Shown in pieces: positions 9,124-17,127 of a stretch of DNA of 38,452 bases. The DNA comes from Thalassospira sp. UBA1131 (GTDB lineage Bacteria; Pseudomonadota; Alphaproteobacteria; Rhodospirillales; Thalassospiraceae). Both the position numbers and the translations under genes were made by a program. Under the pieces are notes generated by a model. That model ran no database searches. It had not been told where the DNA came from and saw only the letters and a list, made by a program, of their open reading frames with translations. The stretch covers positions 1 to 38,452 of the forward strand of contig NZ_DCAO01000017.1 in the NCBI RefSeq assembly GCF_002311515.1, given 5' to 3'. Position 1 is the first letter of the stretch, and every line of letters starts with the position of its first letter.

Positions 9124-10758
9124 TTACTCGGCGATGTCGAGCCAGCGGGTCAGATGACGATCCGGGGCGTTGTCGATCCAGCCCTTGATCTTTGGTGAGA
9201 CCAGCTGTTTCGAGACATAGTAGTAAATCGGGATGTAGGGCTGTGCCTCCATCATGATGGCTTCTGCGCTATGCATCAGTTCTGCACGCTTTTTCAGGTC
9301 GCCTTCATTCTCGGCGGCCAGCATCAATTCGTTGTAGCGCGGGTTATCGAACGCTGCATAGTTCAGCGGGCCGGTGCGTTCCTCGCCGAGGAACAGGAAG
9401 TTCTGAGCATCGTTGTAATCGGCAATCCAGCCAGCACGCGCGACTTCAAAGTCACCAACTTTCAGGTCGGCATAGTGGATTTTACCTTCGGTGTTAAACA
9501 GCTCTGCATCGACGCCGATCTGTTTCCACATGTTTTGAACCGCAATCGCGATGCGTTTGTGGTTTTCAGATGTGTTGTAACGCAGCGTGAATTTAAGCGG
9601 ATTTTCAGCGGTATAACCAGCTGCTTCCATCAGTTTCTTGGCTTCGGCGACCTTGTCACCATAAGAAAGGTCTTTCCATGAAACATATGCAGGCTCGGTA
9701 TAGTTACCGGTTCCCGGCGGAACAAAGGAATAAGCCGGAAGTTCGCCGGTTTTCAGAACCGCGTCGGTGATTGCTTCGCGGTTGATCGCAAGCGACAGTG
9801 CCTTGCGGACGTTCGGATCCTGGAATTTCTCTTTGTCGCTACGCACGGCGTAGTAATAGATGCCGGCATAAGGCGCGATGCGCAGGCTGTCGGCCAAATT
9901 GTCACGCAGCCAGGAAATCTGTTCGGATGCGATGTCGCGCGCAACGTCCAGTTCTTCTGCGCGGAAACGGTTCTGCATCGCCGTGCGATCTTCGTAGGTG
10001 TAATAGATCACCTCGTCGATCGGAACGTTTGCAGCGTCATAGAATTCTTCGTTCTTGACCAGTTTGGTGTGAACGTTTGGCACCCATTCGACAAGTTTAT
10101 AGGCGCCGTTCACAACGATATTTTCCGGCTTTACCCAATCCTTGCCATATTTTTCAACGACATGACGCGGAATGGCGAAAGCGGTCTGGTGGGTCAACTG
10201 TGCCAGGAAGTAGGGGGCAGGTGCGGTCAGTTTAACTTCGAGGGTATGGTCATCAATGGCCTTGGCTGCGAGTTTCGCGCCATCCTTGCCAGTGTTAACT
10301 TCCTCGGCACCTTCGATGATGTACAGCAGGGATGCGTATTCCGCGCCCAGTGCCGGATCAAGAAGACGTTCCCAGCCGGCGATAAAGTCCTGTGCCGTAA
10401 CCGGGGTGCCATCCGACCAGTTATGGTCGCGGATTTTGAAGGTGTAAGTCATCCCGTCTTCGGAAACGGTCCAGCTTTCGGCTGCACCGGGAACCGGTTG
10501 GCCATCCGGCCCATATGTCAGAAGGCCCAGCGACATATCATCGGAGATTCGGCTGGTCTGGATGGTAGAGATGAAATGCGGATCCATTGACTGCGGTTCG
10601 CCGTCGTTACCAATTCGCAGGATCTTCTCGGCCTGCGCCTGGCTGGTCGACAACATCGTCATCGAACCGGCAATCAAGGCGGTACCCAACACAAAAGCAC
10701 GTGAGGATTTTAACAACCCGTTCACGAGACCTTTTGCAGTCATCGCGTTGTCTGACAT
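9124..10758 (-). CDS. oppA: Peptide ABC transporter substrate-binding protein
   Basis: A 544-residue family-5 extracytoplasmic solute-binding protein (OppA/DppA class). A long N-terminal signal is seen: basic region to about residue 20, hydrophobic core FVLGTALIAGSMTML, and a likely cut after AQA near 43. No lipobox cysteine is seen, so it should be soluble in the periplasm. The family signature is present near 80-130 (GLLTYGPDGQPVPGAAESW and YTFKIRDHNWSDGTPVTAQD). It is the first gene of the operon, and AAGGGAG lies about 10 bases before the ATG. A second in-frame ATG five codons on is possible. Ligand is probably oligopeptide but is not shown by the sequence. Confidence 0.94.
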   Translation of the reverse strand: MSDNAMTAKGLVNGLLKSSRAFVLGTALIAGSMTMLSTSQAQAEKILRIGNDGEPQSMDPHFISTIQTSRISDDMSLGLLTYGPDGQPVPGAAESWTVSEDGMTYTFKIRDHNWSDGTPVTAQDFIAGWERLLDPALGAEYASLLYIIEGAEEVNTGKDGAKLAAKAIDDHTLEVKLTAPAPYFLAQLTHQTAFAIPRHVVEKYGKDWVKPENIVVNGAYKLVEWVPNVHTKLVKNEEFYDAANVPIDEVIYYTYEDRTAMQNRFRAEELDVARDIASEQISWLRDNLADSLRIAPYAGIYYYAVRSDKEKFQDPNVRKALSLAINREAITDAVLKTGELPAYSFVPPGTGNYTEPAYVSWKDLSYGDKVAEAKKLMEAAGYTAENPLKFTLRYNTSENHKRIAIAVQNMWKQIGVDAELFNTEGKIHYADLKVGDFEVARAGWIADYNDAQNFLFLGEERTGPLNYAAFDNPRYNELMLAAENEGDLKKRAELMHSAEAIMMEAQPYIPIYYYVSKQLVSPKIKGWIDNAPDRHLTRWLDIAE

Positions 10759-10792
10759 CTAAAATGTCTCCCTTGTCATTTTGATTTTTCGT

Positions 10793-10816
10793 TACGTACC
10801 TCCCAGAAAGTACGTA
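10793..10816 (-). repeat. Inverted repeat in the opp leader
   Basis: TACGTAC and GTACGTA are perfectly complementary, 10 bases apart, and lie about 35-60 bases before the oppA start. There is no following T tract. It could be an operator or a leader hairpin. Confidence 0.45.
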
Positions 10817-10857
10817 CGTGAAAATACTGATCCGGGTATGCGCTTACTGCAAGGCAG

Positions 10858-10908
10858 ATTCTACACAACGGGGAAGATAGATTAATGCTTGCGCGGGAAA
10901 ACGTTTTC
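10858..10908 (-). promoter_or_regulatory. Probable opp promoter with palindromic operator
   Basis: On the minus strand TAGAAT (5 of 6 to the -10 consensus) occurs about 95 bases before oppA; the -35 match is poor. About 34 bases further upstream is the perfect palindrome GAAAACGTTTTC (10897-10908), with G/A flanks and a central CG as in many LacI-family operators. No LacI-family gene lies in the window. The promoter position is a by-eye call; the palindrome is directly visible. Confidence 0.4.
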
Positions 10909-11181
10909 AATCGTTAATTGTTGTGCATATGGGGATTTATGTCGAATTTGTTACGGTGTTTGGCATTCTTAACACCAATCGTCCGAAAACCGTCAGGACG
11001 GTATGGTTTCAGTGGATGATCGCGCAAAAGTGGTGGTCTGTGCTGACACCGTTCCCATTCGACCGTCTCGCACATCACAAGATGCGAGCGAATCGCAAGA
11101 AACCCGGCCCATATGGCGGTCACAGGACGGATTTGAAAACAGCAGATATTTGACAGGGAACTCTTTTGCAGACCCGGTGGC

Positions 11182-11280
11182 GATCTGATCGCGATTTTAC
11201 GAACGCGTGGAACCTATCAAGAATATGGGTGAAAATAAGCGCGTGAAGAACAGTGCGATCAAGGCGATATTGCATAGATC
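11182..11280 (+). pseudogene. Decayed 3' end of a second HD-GYP gene
   Basis: Read without gaps from 11182, this stretch aligns codon by codon with the last part of the HD-GYP gene at 3345-5120 (its DLFELFL...GTYQEYG...DIAQ end). By hand count 68 of 96 bases match. The fossil reads DLIAILRTRGTYQEYG, then stop, K, stop, AREEQCDQGDIA, stop. The stops stand where the intact gene has R, Y and Q codons, as single-base decay would give (for example CAG to TAG). No intact HD or GYP motif is found upstream, only a weak possible trace around 11024-11095 in another frame. It is in the same orientation as the intact gene, so the two flank the opp operon as an old direct repeat. Confidence 0.75.
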
Positions 11281-11449
11281 AGGCTGCTTTGATCGAAGTG
11301 CCTCCATCCATCTTGCTGAGGCCCTTCAAGTAAGTCTTGGTTGCAGCGTGCCTGATAGTCGCGTATTTCCGTAGAGTTCGTTAGCGGCCCTTGCGTTCTG
11401 CTCGGCCAAGCATATCCCACCAACAGAAACCGCCACTGAAGGCGCAGGA

Positions 11450-12664
11450 ATGATTGAAACATTCGACATTCTTTTTCTGATCGTTTCGGTTCTTGGCGTA
11501 TCGCAGGCGATTTTCCTGATTGTCCTGTTGATGGACGAAGGAAAGCGTTCTTTTCGCGCCAATCGCTGGCTCATGGTGTTCGGATTTTCGGTCGGTATGA
11601 GTTTTATCGACGATACGTTCGACCCGTTCATCAGTCCGATTGTGAACTTGTATCTTGTGCCGGTTTTTGCGCCTTTCTTTTTTGCCTTTATACCGTCGAT
11701 ATATTTGTATTTTCGGGAAGTTTCCGGCAGTCCTGTTTCCCGGCCCTATCGGCATTTTCTGGTATTAATCCCGGTGACCGCAGCGATCGGGCTTATGGTT
11801 TACCTAAAAAGCACGCGGATGGTCGCCAATCAGGATCATGTGCGTGATGTAGGGTTGCAGATTGCGTTTTCATCGCAAGGGCTTGCCAATTTGGTTCTCC
11901 TGGCGATTGTAATCCTGTTTTGCGTGTCGTTTGTCGGTTACATGGCTGGGATATGGCGGCTCGCGCGGCGTTATTTGCGACAAGCCAATTGGCAACTCCA
12001 GGCCGACAGTGAACGAATGCGTCGCTGGATTATCGAACTTCTTGTCGGGATGACGGTGTTGTTTACCGTCTTCACCTTGACCAACCTTTTGGATATGTTT
12101 GTCTTTCGCGCGGAATGGCTGTCGCTTGGTGTCAAGGTGGGGTTTGTGGTTGTGTTCTTCCGCATGTGTCAGGTTATCGCGCAGAACCCGGCGATCTTTG
12201 TGCAAGCGGAAACCGAAGACGGCGCCCAGGACAATCTGCCTGAACGTCAGGAAACCGGCCAAGGGACCGACGCCCAACAGACCCCGATGTTGCGTGCAAT
12301 TGTTGATGACCCCGGTATCGACCGTATTCGCACCCGCCTTGCAAGGATCGTCGCAGACCGCGATGTGATGCTTGATCCACTGCTCACCATGCCGAAACTG
12401 GCTTCTGCTGTCGGGGCAACGCCCAATCAGCTTTCCTTTGTCTTGAACCAGCATCTGGGCAAAAGCTTCTTTGATTTCGTTAATGAAGTCCGGGTTGAAG
12501 AGGCTTCTCGCCTGTTGATCGAGGAACCAAATCGCACGATCCTCGATATCGCAACCGAGGTCGGCTTCAATTCGAAATCGACCTTCAATCAGGCGTTCAA
12601 GAAAATCACCGGTCATACACCAAGTAACTATCGTCAGCACAATTTCGCAAAATCAAATAGTTAA
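11450..12664 (+). CDS. Membrane-anchored AraC-family regulator
   Basis: A 404-residue protein. The first 240 residues are mostly hydrophobic, with about seven predicted membrane helices (near 5-30, 38-55, 66-88, 101-118, 145-170, 192-217, 225-240). A linker of about 45 polar residues leads to a C-terminal AraC-type DNA-binding domain (about 290-398). The two helix-turn-helix units are visible as MPKLASAVGATPNQLSFVLN and ILDIATEVGFNSKSTFNQAF, followed by KKITGHTPSNYR. Such proteins are presumed to sense a signal in or across the membrane. GCAGGA lies directly before the ATG. The next gene downstream encodes an outer-membrane MipA/OmpV protein in the same direction, with a palindrome between them, which suggests it is the target. 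Confidence 0.92.
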   Translation: MIETFDILFLIVSVLGVSQAIFLIVLLMDEGKRSFRANRWLMVFGFSVGMSFIDDTFDPFISPIVNLYLVPVFAPFFFAFIPSIYLYFREVSGSPVSRPYRHFLVLIPVTAAIGLMVYLKSTRMVANQDHVRDVGLQIAFSSQGLANLVLLAIVILFCVSFVGYMAGIWRLARRYLRQANWQLQADSERMRRWIIELLVGMTVLFTVFTLTNLLDMFVFRAEWLSLGVKVGFVVVFFRMCQVIAQNPAIFVQAETEDGAQDNLPERQETGQGTDAQQTPMLRAIVDDPGIDRIRTRLARIVADRDVMLDPLLTMPKLASAVGATPNQLSFVLNQHLGKSFFDFVNEVRVEEASRLLIEEPNRTILDIATEVGFNSKSTFNQAFKKITGHTPSNYRQHNFAKSNS

Positions 12665-12667
12665 GGC

Positions 12668-12687
12668 GTATGAATGCGCATTCGTAC
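12668..12687 (+). promoter_or_regulatory. Palindromic candidate operator upstream of mipA
   Basis: GTATGAATGCGCATTCGTAC is a 20-base palindrome, perfect except for one T/G pair, with GAATGCGCATTC at its core. It begins 4 bases after the AraC-type gene's stop and has no T tract. A possible -10 (TATAAA, 12717-12722) with a weak TTGGTG -35 19 bases away lies just downstream, so the palindrome is placed where an activator would bind. Confidence 0.45.
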
Positions 12688-12793
12688 CTGTTTGGTGCGG
12701 ATTGTAAGTACAAGGCTATAAAACCGGACGCCTTCCTTCGCACGCTCGGGCAATGTCGAGACATCAACAACACAATTGGGATGTTTAGACATT

Positions 12794-13657
12794 ATGGTAT
12801 CGCATTTTTGTTCTCGTCGTTTGGGGGATGCAATGGTGCTGGGCGGACTTGGCATCTGTACGGCAGCCATCATCATCATGCTTGCCAGCAGCGCGCACGC
12901 CCAGACGGCAACGCCTGGACAAAGGGAAATCATCCGCGAACAGGTCAATCCGCAGACCGAAGACCCACTTAAACCCTGGCTTGGTGGCAATTGGCAGATC
13001 GGTGCCTTCGGCCAGATCAGCAGCAATCCCTATCGCGGGGCCGATAGTACAGATTTAGACGCGCTTCCGGTATTGGCCTATGATGCCGAACGTCTTCGTA
13101 TCGGTATTGACGGCATTGATGCCAAAGTCTGGATGAATGATTTTGCCAGTATTTCGGTCATTGGCGGACTTCGTATGGAGCCATTTGATCCGGGTGACTC
13201 AAGCTATCTGAACGGGCTTGAAAAACGCGATATGGCATACGAAGCCGGTATCGGCGGATCGCTGCGTGTTTGGCACGGCGAGCTTCAGGCAAGCTATCAG
13301 ACCGATCTCAATGATGCTCATGGCGGGCATGAGGTGGATGTTGCTTATTACCTGCCAACCGAATACGAGAAGTTCAGCTTCAATGTCGGCGGTGGTGTGA
13401 CCTGGCAAAGCGAAGACCTGGTTGATTACAATGTTGGCGTGCGTCGTAATGAAGTGCGCAGTGATCGTGGCTTCTATTCCCCCGACGCCACCTTTATCCC
13501 GCATCTTGATTTCAGTGTGACCTATCCGGTGACCGAAAGTTTTGCCGTCGTTGGGACCACCGACGTTAAATTCCTGCTCGACGAATATACCGACAGTCCG
13601 ATCATTGATGAGGACTATGTGCTCAGTGCTGGTCTGGTGCTGGTTTACACCTTCTGA
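12794..13657 (+). CDS. MipA/OmpV-family outer-membrane protein
   Basis: A 287-residue outer-membrane beta-barrel of the MipA/OmpV family. It has an N-terminal signal (MVSHFCSRR, hydrophobic LGICTAAIIIMLAS, likely cut after SAHA near residue 36). The mature part opens with NWQIGAFGQISSNPYRGAD and contains alternating-residue strands up to a C-terminal barrel strand ending in VLVYTF, with the terminal F typical of outer-membrane proteins. I prefer the ATG at 12794 because it keeps the basic signal region. ATG 12833 has the better ribosome site (GGGGG) and cannot be excluded. MipA in E. coli is a scaffold for murein enzymes; OmpV has other roles, so function here is open. Confidence 0.88.
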   Translation: MVSHFCSRRLGDAMVLGGLGICTAAIIIMLASSAHAQTATPGQREIIREQVNPQTEDPLKPWLGGNWQIGAFGQISSNPYRGADSTDLDALPVLAYDAERLRIGIDGIDAKVWMNDFASISVIGGLRMEPFDPGDSSYLNGLEKRDMAYEAGIGGSLRVWHGELQASYQTDLNDAHGGHEVDVAYYLPTEYEKFSFNVGGGVTWQSEDLVDYNVGVRRNEVRSDRGFYSPDATFIPHLDFSVTYPVTESFAVVGTTDVKFLLDEYTDSPIIDEDYVLSAGLVLVYTF

Positions 13658-13696
13658 CCCTGAACCGTCTCCCTGTCATCATCTTACCTCGAACTT

Positions 13697-13768
13697 GTCG
13701 GCAAGCAATCAGGCTTTGCCGACGAGACGGACCGGCATCCCCCACTATTGCAACCAACTGCCGGTCCG
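13697..13768. terminator. Two hairpins between convergent mipA and VOC genes
   Basis: GTCGGCAA/TTGCCGAC (13697-13723) and CGGACCGGCA/TGCCGGTCCG (13728-13768) form two strong stems. A T-rich stretch (CTTTTT and TTTTTTTT) follows the second on the plus strand, a little far for a classic terminator. They probably end mipA transcription. Confidence 0.55.
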
Positions 13769-13831
13769 TTACCTTTTTCCGCGATTTTTTTTGTTCCCGG
13801 TCGGTGGCGGGTATCGGGATAGCAGCCAGTT

Positions 13832-14227
13832 TCACCCTGATACCTTCATTTGCAGCAAATCCCATTTGTTGCCATAGAGGTCCTCAAACACGGCGACCAT
13901 GCCATAGGGCTCATCGCGGGGAGCTTCAAGAAAATGAACCCCTGCATCAACCATGCGTTTGTGATCGCGCTCAAAGTCATCTGTGTTCAGGAAAAAGCCA
14001 ACCCGACCGCCGGTTTGATTGCCAATCGCGCTGACTTGGTCGTCATTGCCTGCCTTCGCCAGCAAAACACGTGTTTCACGAGCTCCCTTCGGGGAGACCA
14101 CCACCCACCGTTTCCCGCAGCCCATGTCGGTATCTTCAATCAACTCAAAGCCGACTTTTTCGGTGTAAAATGCGATGGCTTCGTCATAGTCGCGTACGAC
14201 AAGGGCGAACAAACCGATATGTGGCAT
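13832..14227 (-). CDS. VOC-family (glyoxalase/bleomycin-resistance-like) protein
   Basis: A 131-residue single-chain VOC protein with the two beta-alpha-beta-beta-beta modules expected. The first starts FALVVRDYDEAIAFYTEKVGFEL and the second VGFFLNTDDFERDHKRMVDAGVHFLEAP, ending in FEDLYGNKWDLLQ. The positions that carry the metal-binding His/Glu in glyoxalase I do not look conserved, so it may bind a ligand without metal, or act on an unknown substrate. It lies 37 bases after radC on the same strand and is probably the last gene of the sfsA-map-radC run. Confidence 0.88.
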   Translation of the reverse strand: MPHIGLFALVVRDYDEAIAFYTEKVGFELIEDTDMGCGKRWVVVSPKGARETRVLLAKAGNDDQVSAIGNQTGGRVGFFLNTDDFERDHKRMVDAGVHFLEAPRDEPYGMVAVFEDLYGNKWDLLQMKVSG

Positions 14228-14264
14228 GGCTATCTCGTGGTGGGAAATGGATCGGGGATGGCAG

Positions 14265-15107
14265 CTATATCAGGCCAAGCGTCTTAAAGGAATTATATCC
14301 GGCACGGCTGATGATGATGTGATCATGAACCGTGATTTCCATCGCCTTGGCGGCATCGATAATCTTGCGGGTCATGTCGATGTCACCCTTTGACGGGGTG
14401 GCATCGCCGCTTGGATGGTTGTGCACCAGAATAAGGGCCGAGGCATGCAGTTCAAGCGCACGCTTGATGACTTCGCGCGGATAAACCGGCGTGTGATCGA
14501 CCGTACCGCGTTGATGGCATTCATCGGCAATCAGCCGGTTCTTGCGATCAAGAAACAGCAGATGCAGTTCCTCGTTCTTAAGGTGCCCGATCCGGGCCCG
14601 GCAATAATCAATCAGCTGTTCCCAGCTGGCGATGACCGGTAATTCCATGGCCCGTTCACGTGATAGATGCAGGGCACTGGCCTCGGCAATCTTGATGGCG
14701 GCAATTCCGGCATCCCCAAGGCCCTTGGCGGTTTTAAGGTCTTCGGGGCGGGCGGCCAGAACATTGGCAAAGCTGCCAAATTGCGCGATCAGCGATTTTG
14801 CCAGTGGTTTGACATCCCCACGCGGCATCGCCATGCACAGCATCAGTTCAAGCAACTCGTAATCGGCAAGTGCGGTGGCACCCCCCTTGATAAACCGATC
14901 ACGCAGCCGTTGGCGATGGCCGTGATAATGGGGTTTTGCGGATTTGGATTTTTCGGCGTCCACTGCGTCGGTGCCGGATGCGCCAAGCGTGCCCGATACA
15001 TGCGCTGTGCGGGCCTGATCAAAAAAGACCCGCGTGCCATCATCAATTTCCGATGAGGTTTTTTGGGCAGGAGTAGAAGCAGCTTTGCGATCCTGTTTTT
15101 CGCTCAA
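14265..15107 (-). CDS. radC: RadC-family JAB/MPN-domain protein
   Basis: A 280-residue RadC family protein. After a polar, low-complexity N-terminal tail (about 1-80), a helix-hairpin-helix region (YELLELMLCMAMPRGDVKPL to KGLGDAGIAAIK, about 100-160) is followed by the JAB/MPN metalloprotease-like domain. Its zinc motif is HNHPSGDATPSKGD near 228-241. Older annotation calls it a DNA repair protein, but that role has been withdrawn in E. coli and the function is unknown. It starts 26 bases after map on the same strand, an arrangement common in alphaproteobacteria. Confidence 0.94.
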   Translation of the reverse strand: MSEKQDRKAASTPAQKTSSEIDDGTRVFFDQARTAHVSGTLGASGTDAVDAEKSKSAKPHYHGHRQRLRDRFIKGGATALADYELLELMLCMAMPRGDVKPLAKSLIAQFGSFANVLAARPEDLKTAKGLGDAGIAAIKIAEASALHLSRERAMELPVIASWEQLIDYCRARIGHLKNEELHLLFLDRKNRLIADECHQRGTVDHTPVYPREVIKRALELHASALILVHNHPSGDATPSKGDIDMTRKIIDAAKAMEITVHDHIIISRAGYNSFKTLGLI

Positions 15108-15133
15108 ATCTGCTTCCCCTTGTTAGGTGCCCG

Positions 15134-15940
15134 TTACTCGGCAGCTTTGCTGAGATCGTAGGGCGGCTTTTCCAGACCGGCGGGGGATCGGGTAAATACT
15201 TCAAACCCGTCTTCCGTCACGCCGAGCGAATGTTCAAACTGTGCCGACAGTTTGCGGTCTCGCGTTACGGCTGTCCAGCCATCGGGCAAAATTTTACACG
15301 CATAGGTTCCCTGATTGATCATCGGCTCAATCGTAAAGATCATGCCGGGCTCAAGCACCAGACCTTCGCCCGGCTTGCCGTAATGCAGGATATTTGGCGC
15401 ATCATGGAATACTTGACCAAGCCCGTGACCGCAGAAATCACGCACGACTGAAAAACGCTCGCTTTCGGCATAGGACTGAATGGCATGGCCGATATCGCCA
15501 AGGGTTGCCCCGGGTTTGACGGCATTGATCCCGCGCCAAAGCGCCTCATAGGTCACATCGACAAGACGCTGCGCCATGACTTTGGGCGTGCCTGCAATAT
15601 ACATGCGCGATGTATCGCCATACCAGCCATCAAGAATGACGGTGACATCAATATTCATGATGTCGCCATTGGCGAGTTTCTTATCACCGGGAATACCATG
15701 GCAGACCACATGGTTGATTGAGGTACAGGTCGATTTCGGAAAACCGCGATAGCCAAGGCAGGCCGAGATCGCATTATGGTCACGGATATATTCATCACAC
15801 AGGCGATCAAGCTCACCGGTGGTGACACCCGGAACCACATGCGGGGTAATCATATCAAGCACTTCTGCTGCCAGCTTGCCAGCGGCGCGCATGCCTTCAA
15901 ATGCTTCGGGGCCGTGAATTTTAACTGTTCCGTTCGCCAC
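15134..15940 (-). CDS. map: Type I methionine aminopeptidase
   Basis: A 268-residue methionine aminopeptidase, which removes the N-terminal Met from new proteins. The five metal ligands are in place: the two Asp in NIDVTVILDGWYGDTSRM (near 98 and 109), His in GHGLGQVFHDAPN (near 172), Glu in FTIEPMI (near 205) and Glu in QFEHSLGVTEDG (near 236). No N-terminal zinc-finger extension is present, so it is the bacterial type Ia form at usual length. It is co-directional with sfsA (110-base gap) and radC (26-base gap). Confidence 0.97.
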   Translation of the reverse strand: MANGTVKIHGPEAFEGMRAAGKLAAEVLDMITPHVVPGVTTGELDRLCDEYIRDHNAISACLGYRGFPKSTCTSINHVVCHGIPGDKKLANGDIMNIDVTVILDGWYGDTSRMYIAGTPKVMAQRLVDVTYEALWRGINAVKPGATLGDIGHAIQSYAESERFSVVRDFCGHGLGQVFHDAPNILHYGKPGEGLVLEPGMIFTIEPMINQGTYACKILPDGWTAVTRDRKLSAQFEHSLGVTEDGFEVFTRSPAGLEKPPYDLSKAAE

Positions 15941-16050
15941 CCGAAAATCTCCTTAAACTCGGCAATATCTATGTTCGATGTATAGCCCAATGACATAAAG
16001 CCACCGGCCAGAATTGGCAAGGATTGGCTGATATGCGCGGGGTTTGATGC

Positions 16051-16764
16051 TTATAAGCCGGTGATCGGTAATGTGTCGCGCACCGTCACCGCACTGGTAT
16101 CAATCGAACAATCATAGGCAATCGCCTCAACCCCGTTGGCACGCGCAGCCTTGAACCGTTCACCGTAATGCGGGTCAATGTCGGTGGCCAAGGTAAAGCG
16201 ATCACAATCGGTGCGTTGTATCAGGTAAAACATCACCGCCCGGTGGCCGTCGGCAACCATATCGGCCATTTCATCAAGGTGCTTTGCACCGCGTGCGGTG
16301 ACGGCATCGGGGAATTCGGCAAGACCTGGAACGTTTTCATCGCGTTTGAGGTGGACGTTTTTGACCTCGACATAACATAGGCCCTTGTCCGGATCAGACA
16401 GCAAAATGTCGATCCGCGAATTCTTGCCGTATTTGACCTCGCGCTTGAGGCTTTCATAGCCCGCCAGTTCGGGAATTTTCCCGGCAAGGATTGCTTCTTC
16501 GACAATGGCATTCGGGTGCGCGGTATTGATGCCGACCCATGCATCGCCGATCTGGCAAAGCTCCCAGCTATATTTCAGTTTGCGTTTGGGATTGTCTGAT
16601 TGCGACAGCCAGACATCAATCCCCGGCTCCTTCAGCCCGATCATCCCGCCCGGATTGGCGCAATGGGCCGTGATCACGTCGCCATTATCAAGTTCGACAT
16701 CGGCGAGAAACCGTTTGTACCGTTTGATCAGCTTGCCGTGGATCAGGGGTTGGGGAAGTTGCAT
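16051..16764 (-). CDS. sfsA: SfsA family protein
   Basis: A 237-residue SfsA protein, full family length. Recognisable parts are the N-terminal OB-fold region (LIHGKLIKRYKRFLADVELD, then TAHCANPGGMIGL) and the nuclease-like core with SRIDILLSDP and CYVEVKNVHLKRD (near 113-145), which carry acidic and lysine residues of a PD-(D/E)XK-like active site. The family was named for stimulation of sugar fermentation genes; structure suggests a nuclease, but the cell role is unsettled. It is first in the probable sfsA-map-radC-VOC run. Confidence 0.95.
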   Translation of the reverse strand: MQLPQPLIHGKLIKRYKRFLADVELDNGDVITAHCANPGGMIGLKEPGIDVWLSQSDNPKRKLKYSWELCQIGDAWVGINTAHPNAIVEEAILAGKIPELAGYESLKREVKYGKNSRIDILLSDPDKGLCYVEVKNVHLKRDENVPGLAEFPDAVTARGAKHLDEMADMVADGHRAVMFYLIQRTDCDRFTLATDIDPHYGERFKAARANGVEAIAYDCSIDTSAVTVRDTLPITGL

Positions 16765-16890
16765 GTCAAATCTTTCGCAAATCTGTCCTGACAGAAATTG
16801 TCATGTGACGGGCGTTATCAGACTGCCAATTTCGCGGCAAACAGGTCATACATCAACCCCTTGAAGTCACAACCCTTTCACGGAGCCATC

Positions 16891-17109
16891 ATGCGTCAAA
16901 GCCTGCGCGATAAAATCATTGCTGTTTGCGACAAGAAAATCGCGCAAAAGGGGCCGGATGTCGGCCTGTCATTCTATGCGTTCTTTGCCAATCGCAATGA
17001 TGACCCGGACACATTGATGGAGGCCGCGACTTGGTGGATCAAGACCCACGAGCTTGATCACTTTGAAAAGGCCACCAAGATCCGCGAGATGGTATCCGCA
17101 GGGAAGTGA
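16891..17109 (+). CDS. Small conserved protein (possibly DUF6500 family)
   Basis: A 72-residue protein, MRQSLRDKIIAVCDKKIAQK..., rich in charged helical residues and with a central SFYAFFANRNDDPDTLMEAATWWIKTHELDHFEKATKIRE. GGAG lies 6-7 bases before the ATG at 16891, which I chose over an in-frame start 31 codons earlier because the upstream part is low-quality and runs into the sfsA promoter. I think it matches a small domain of unknown function seen in marine alphaproteobacteria (DUF6500), but this is from memory. No signal peptide or membrane segment is present. It is divergent from sfsA and convergent with the methyltransferase. Confidence 0.75.
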   Translation: MRQSLRDKIIAVCDKKIAQKGPDVGLSFYAFFANRNDDPDTLMEAATWWIKTHELDHFEKATKIREMVSAGK

Positions 17110-17127
17110 TCCCGGCTTGATCCGGCT

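Larger units (their letters stand above)
10759..11449. other. 691-base region without an intact gene
   Basis: This spacer separates the divergent opp operon and the AraC-type gene. It holds the opp leader with an inverted repeat (10793-10816), the probable opp promoter (-10 near 10858-10863), a 12-base palindrome (10897-10908), and a decayed HD-GYP fragment (11182-11280). A 61-codon open frame at 11003-11188 has an AGGA before its ATG but no recognised family. Its KVVVCADT resembles the KVMVIADV of the HD-GYP gene at 3345, so it may be more of the same dead gene. I see nothing convincing between 11285 and 11440. Confidence 0.6.
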
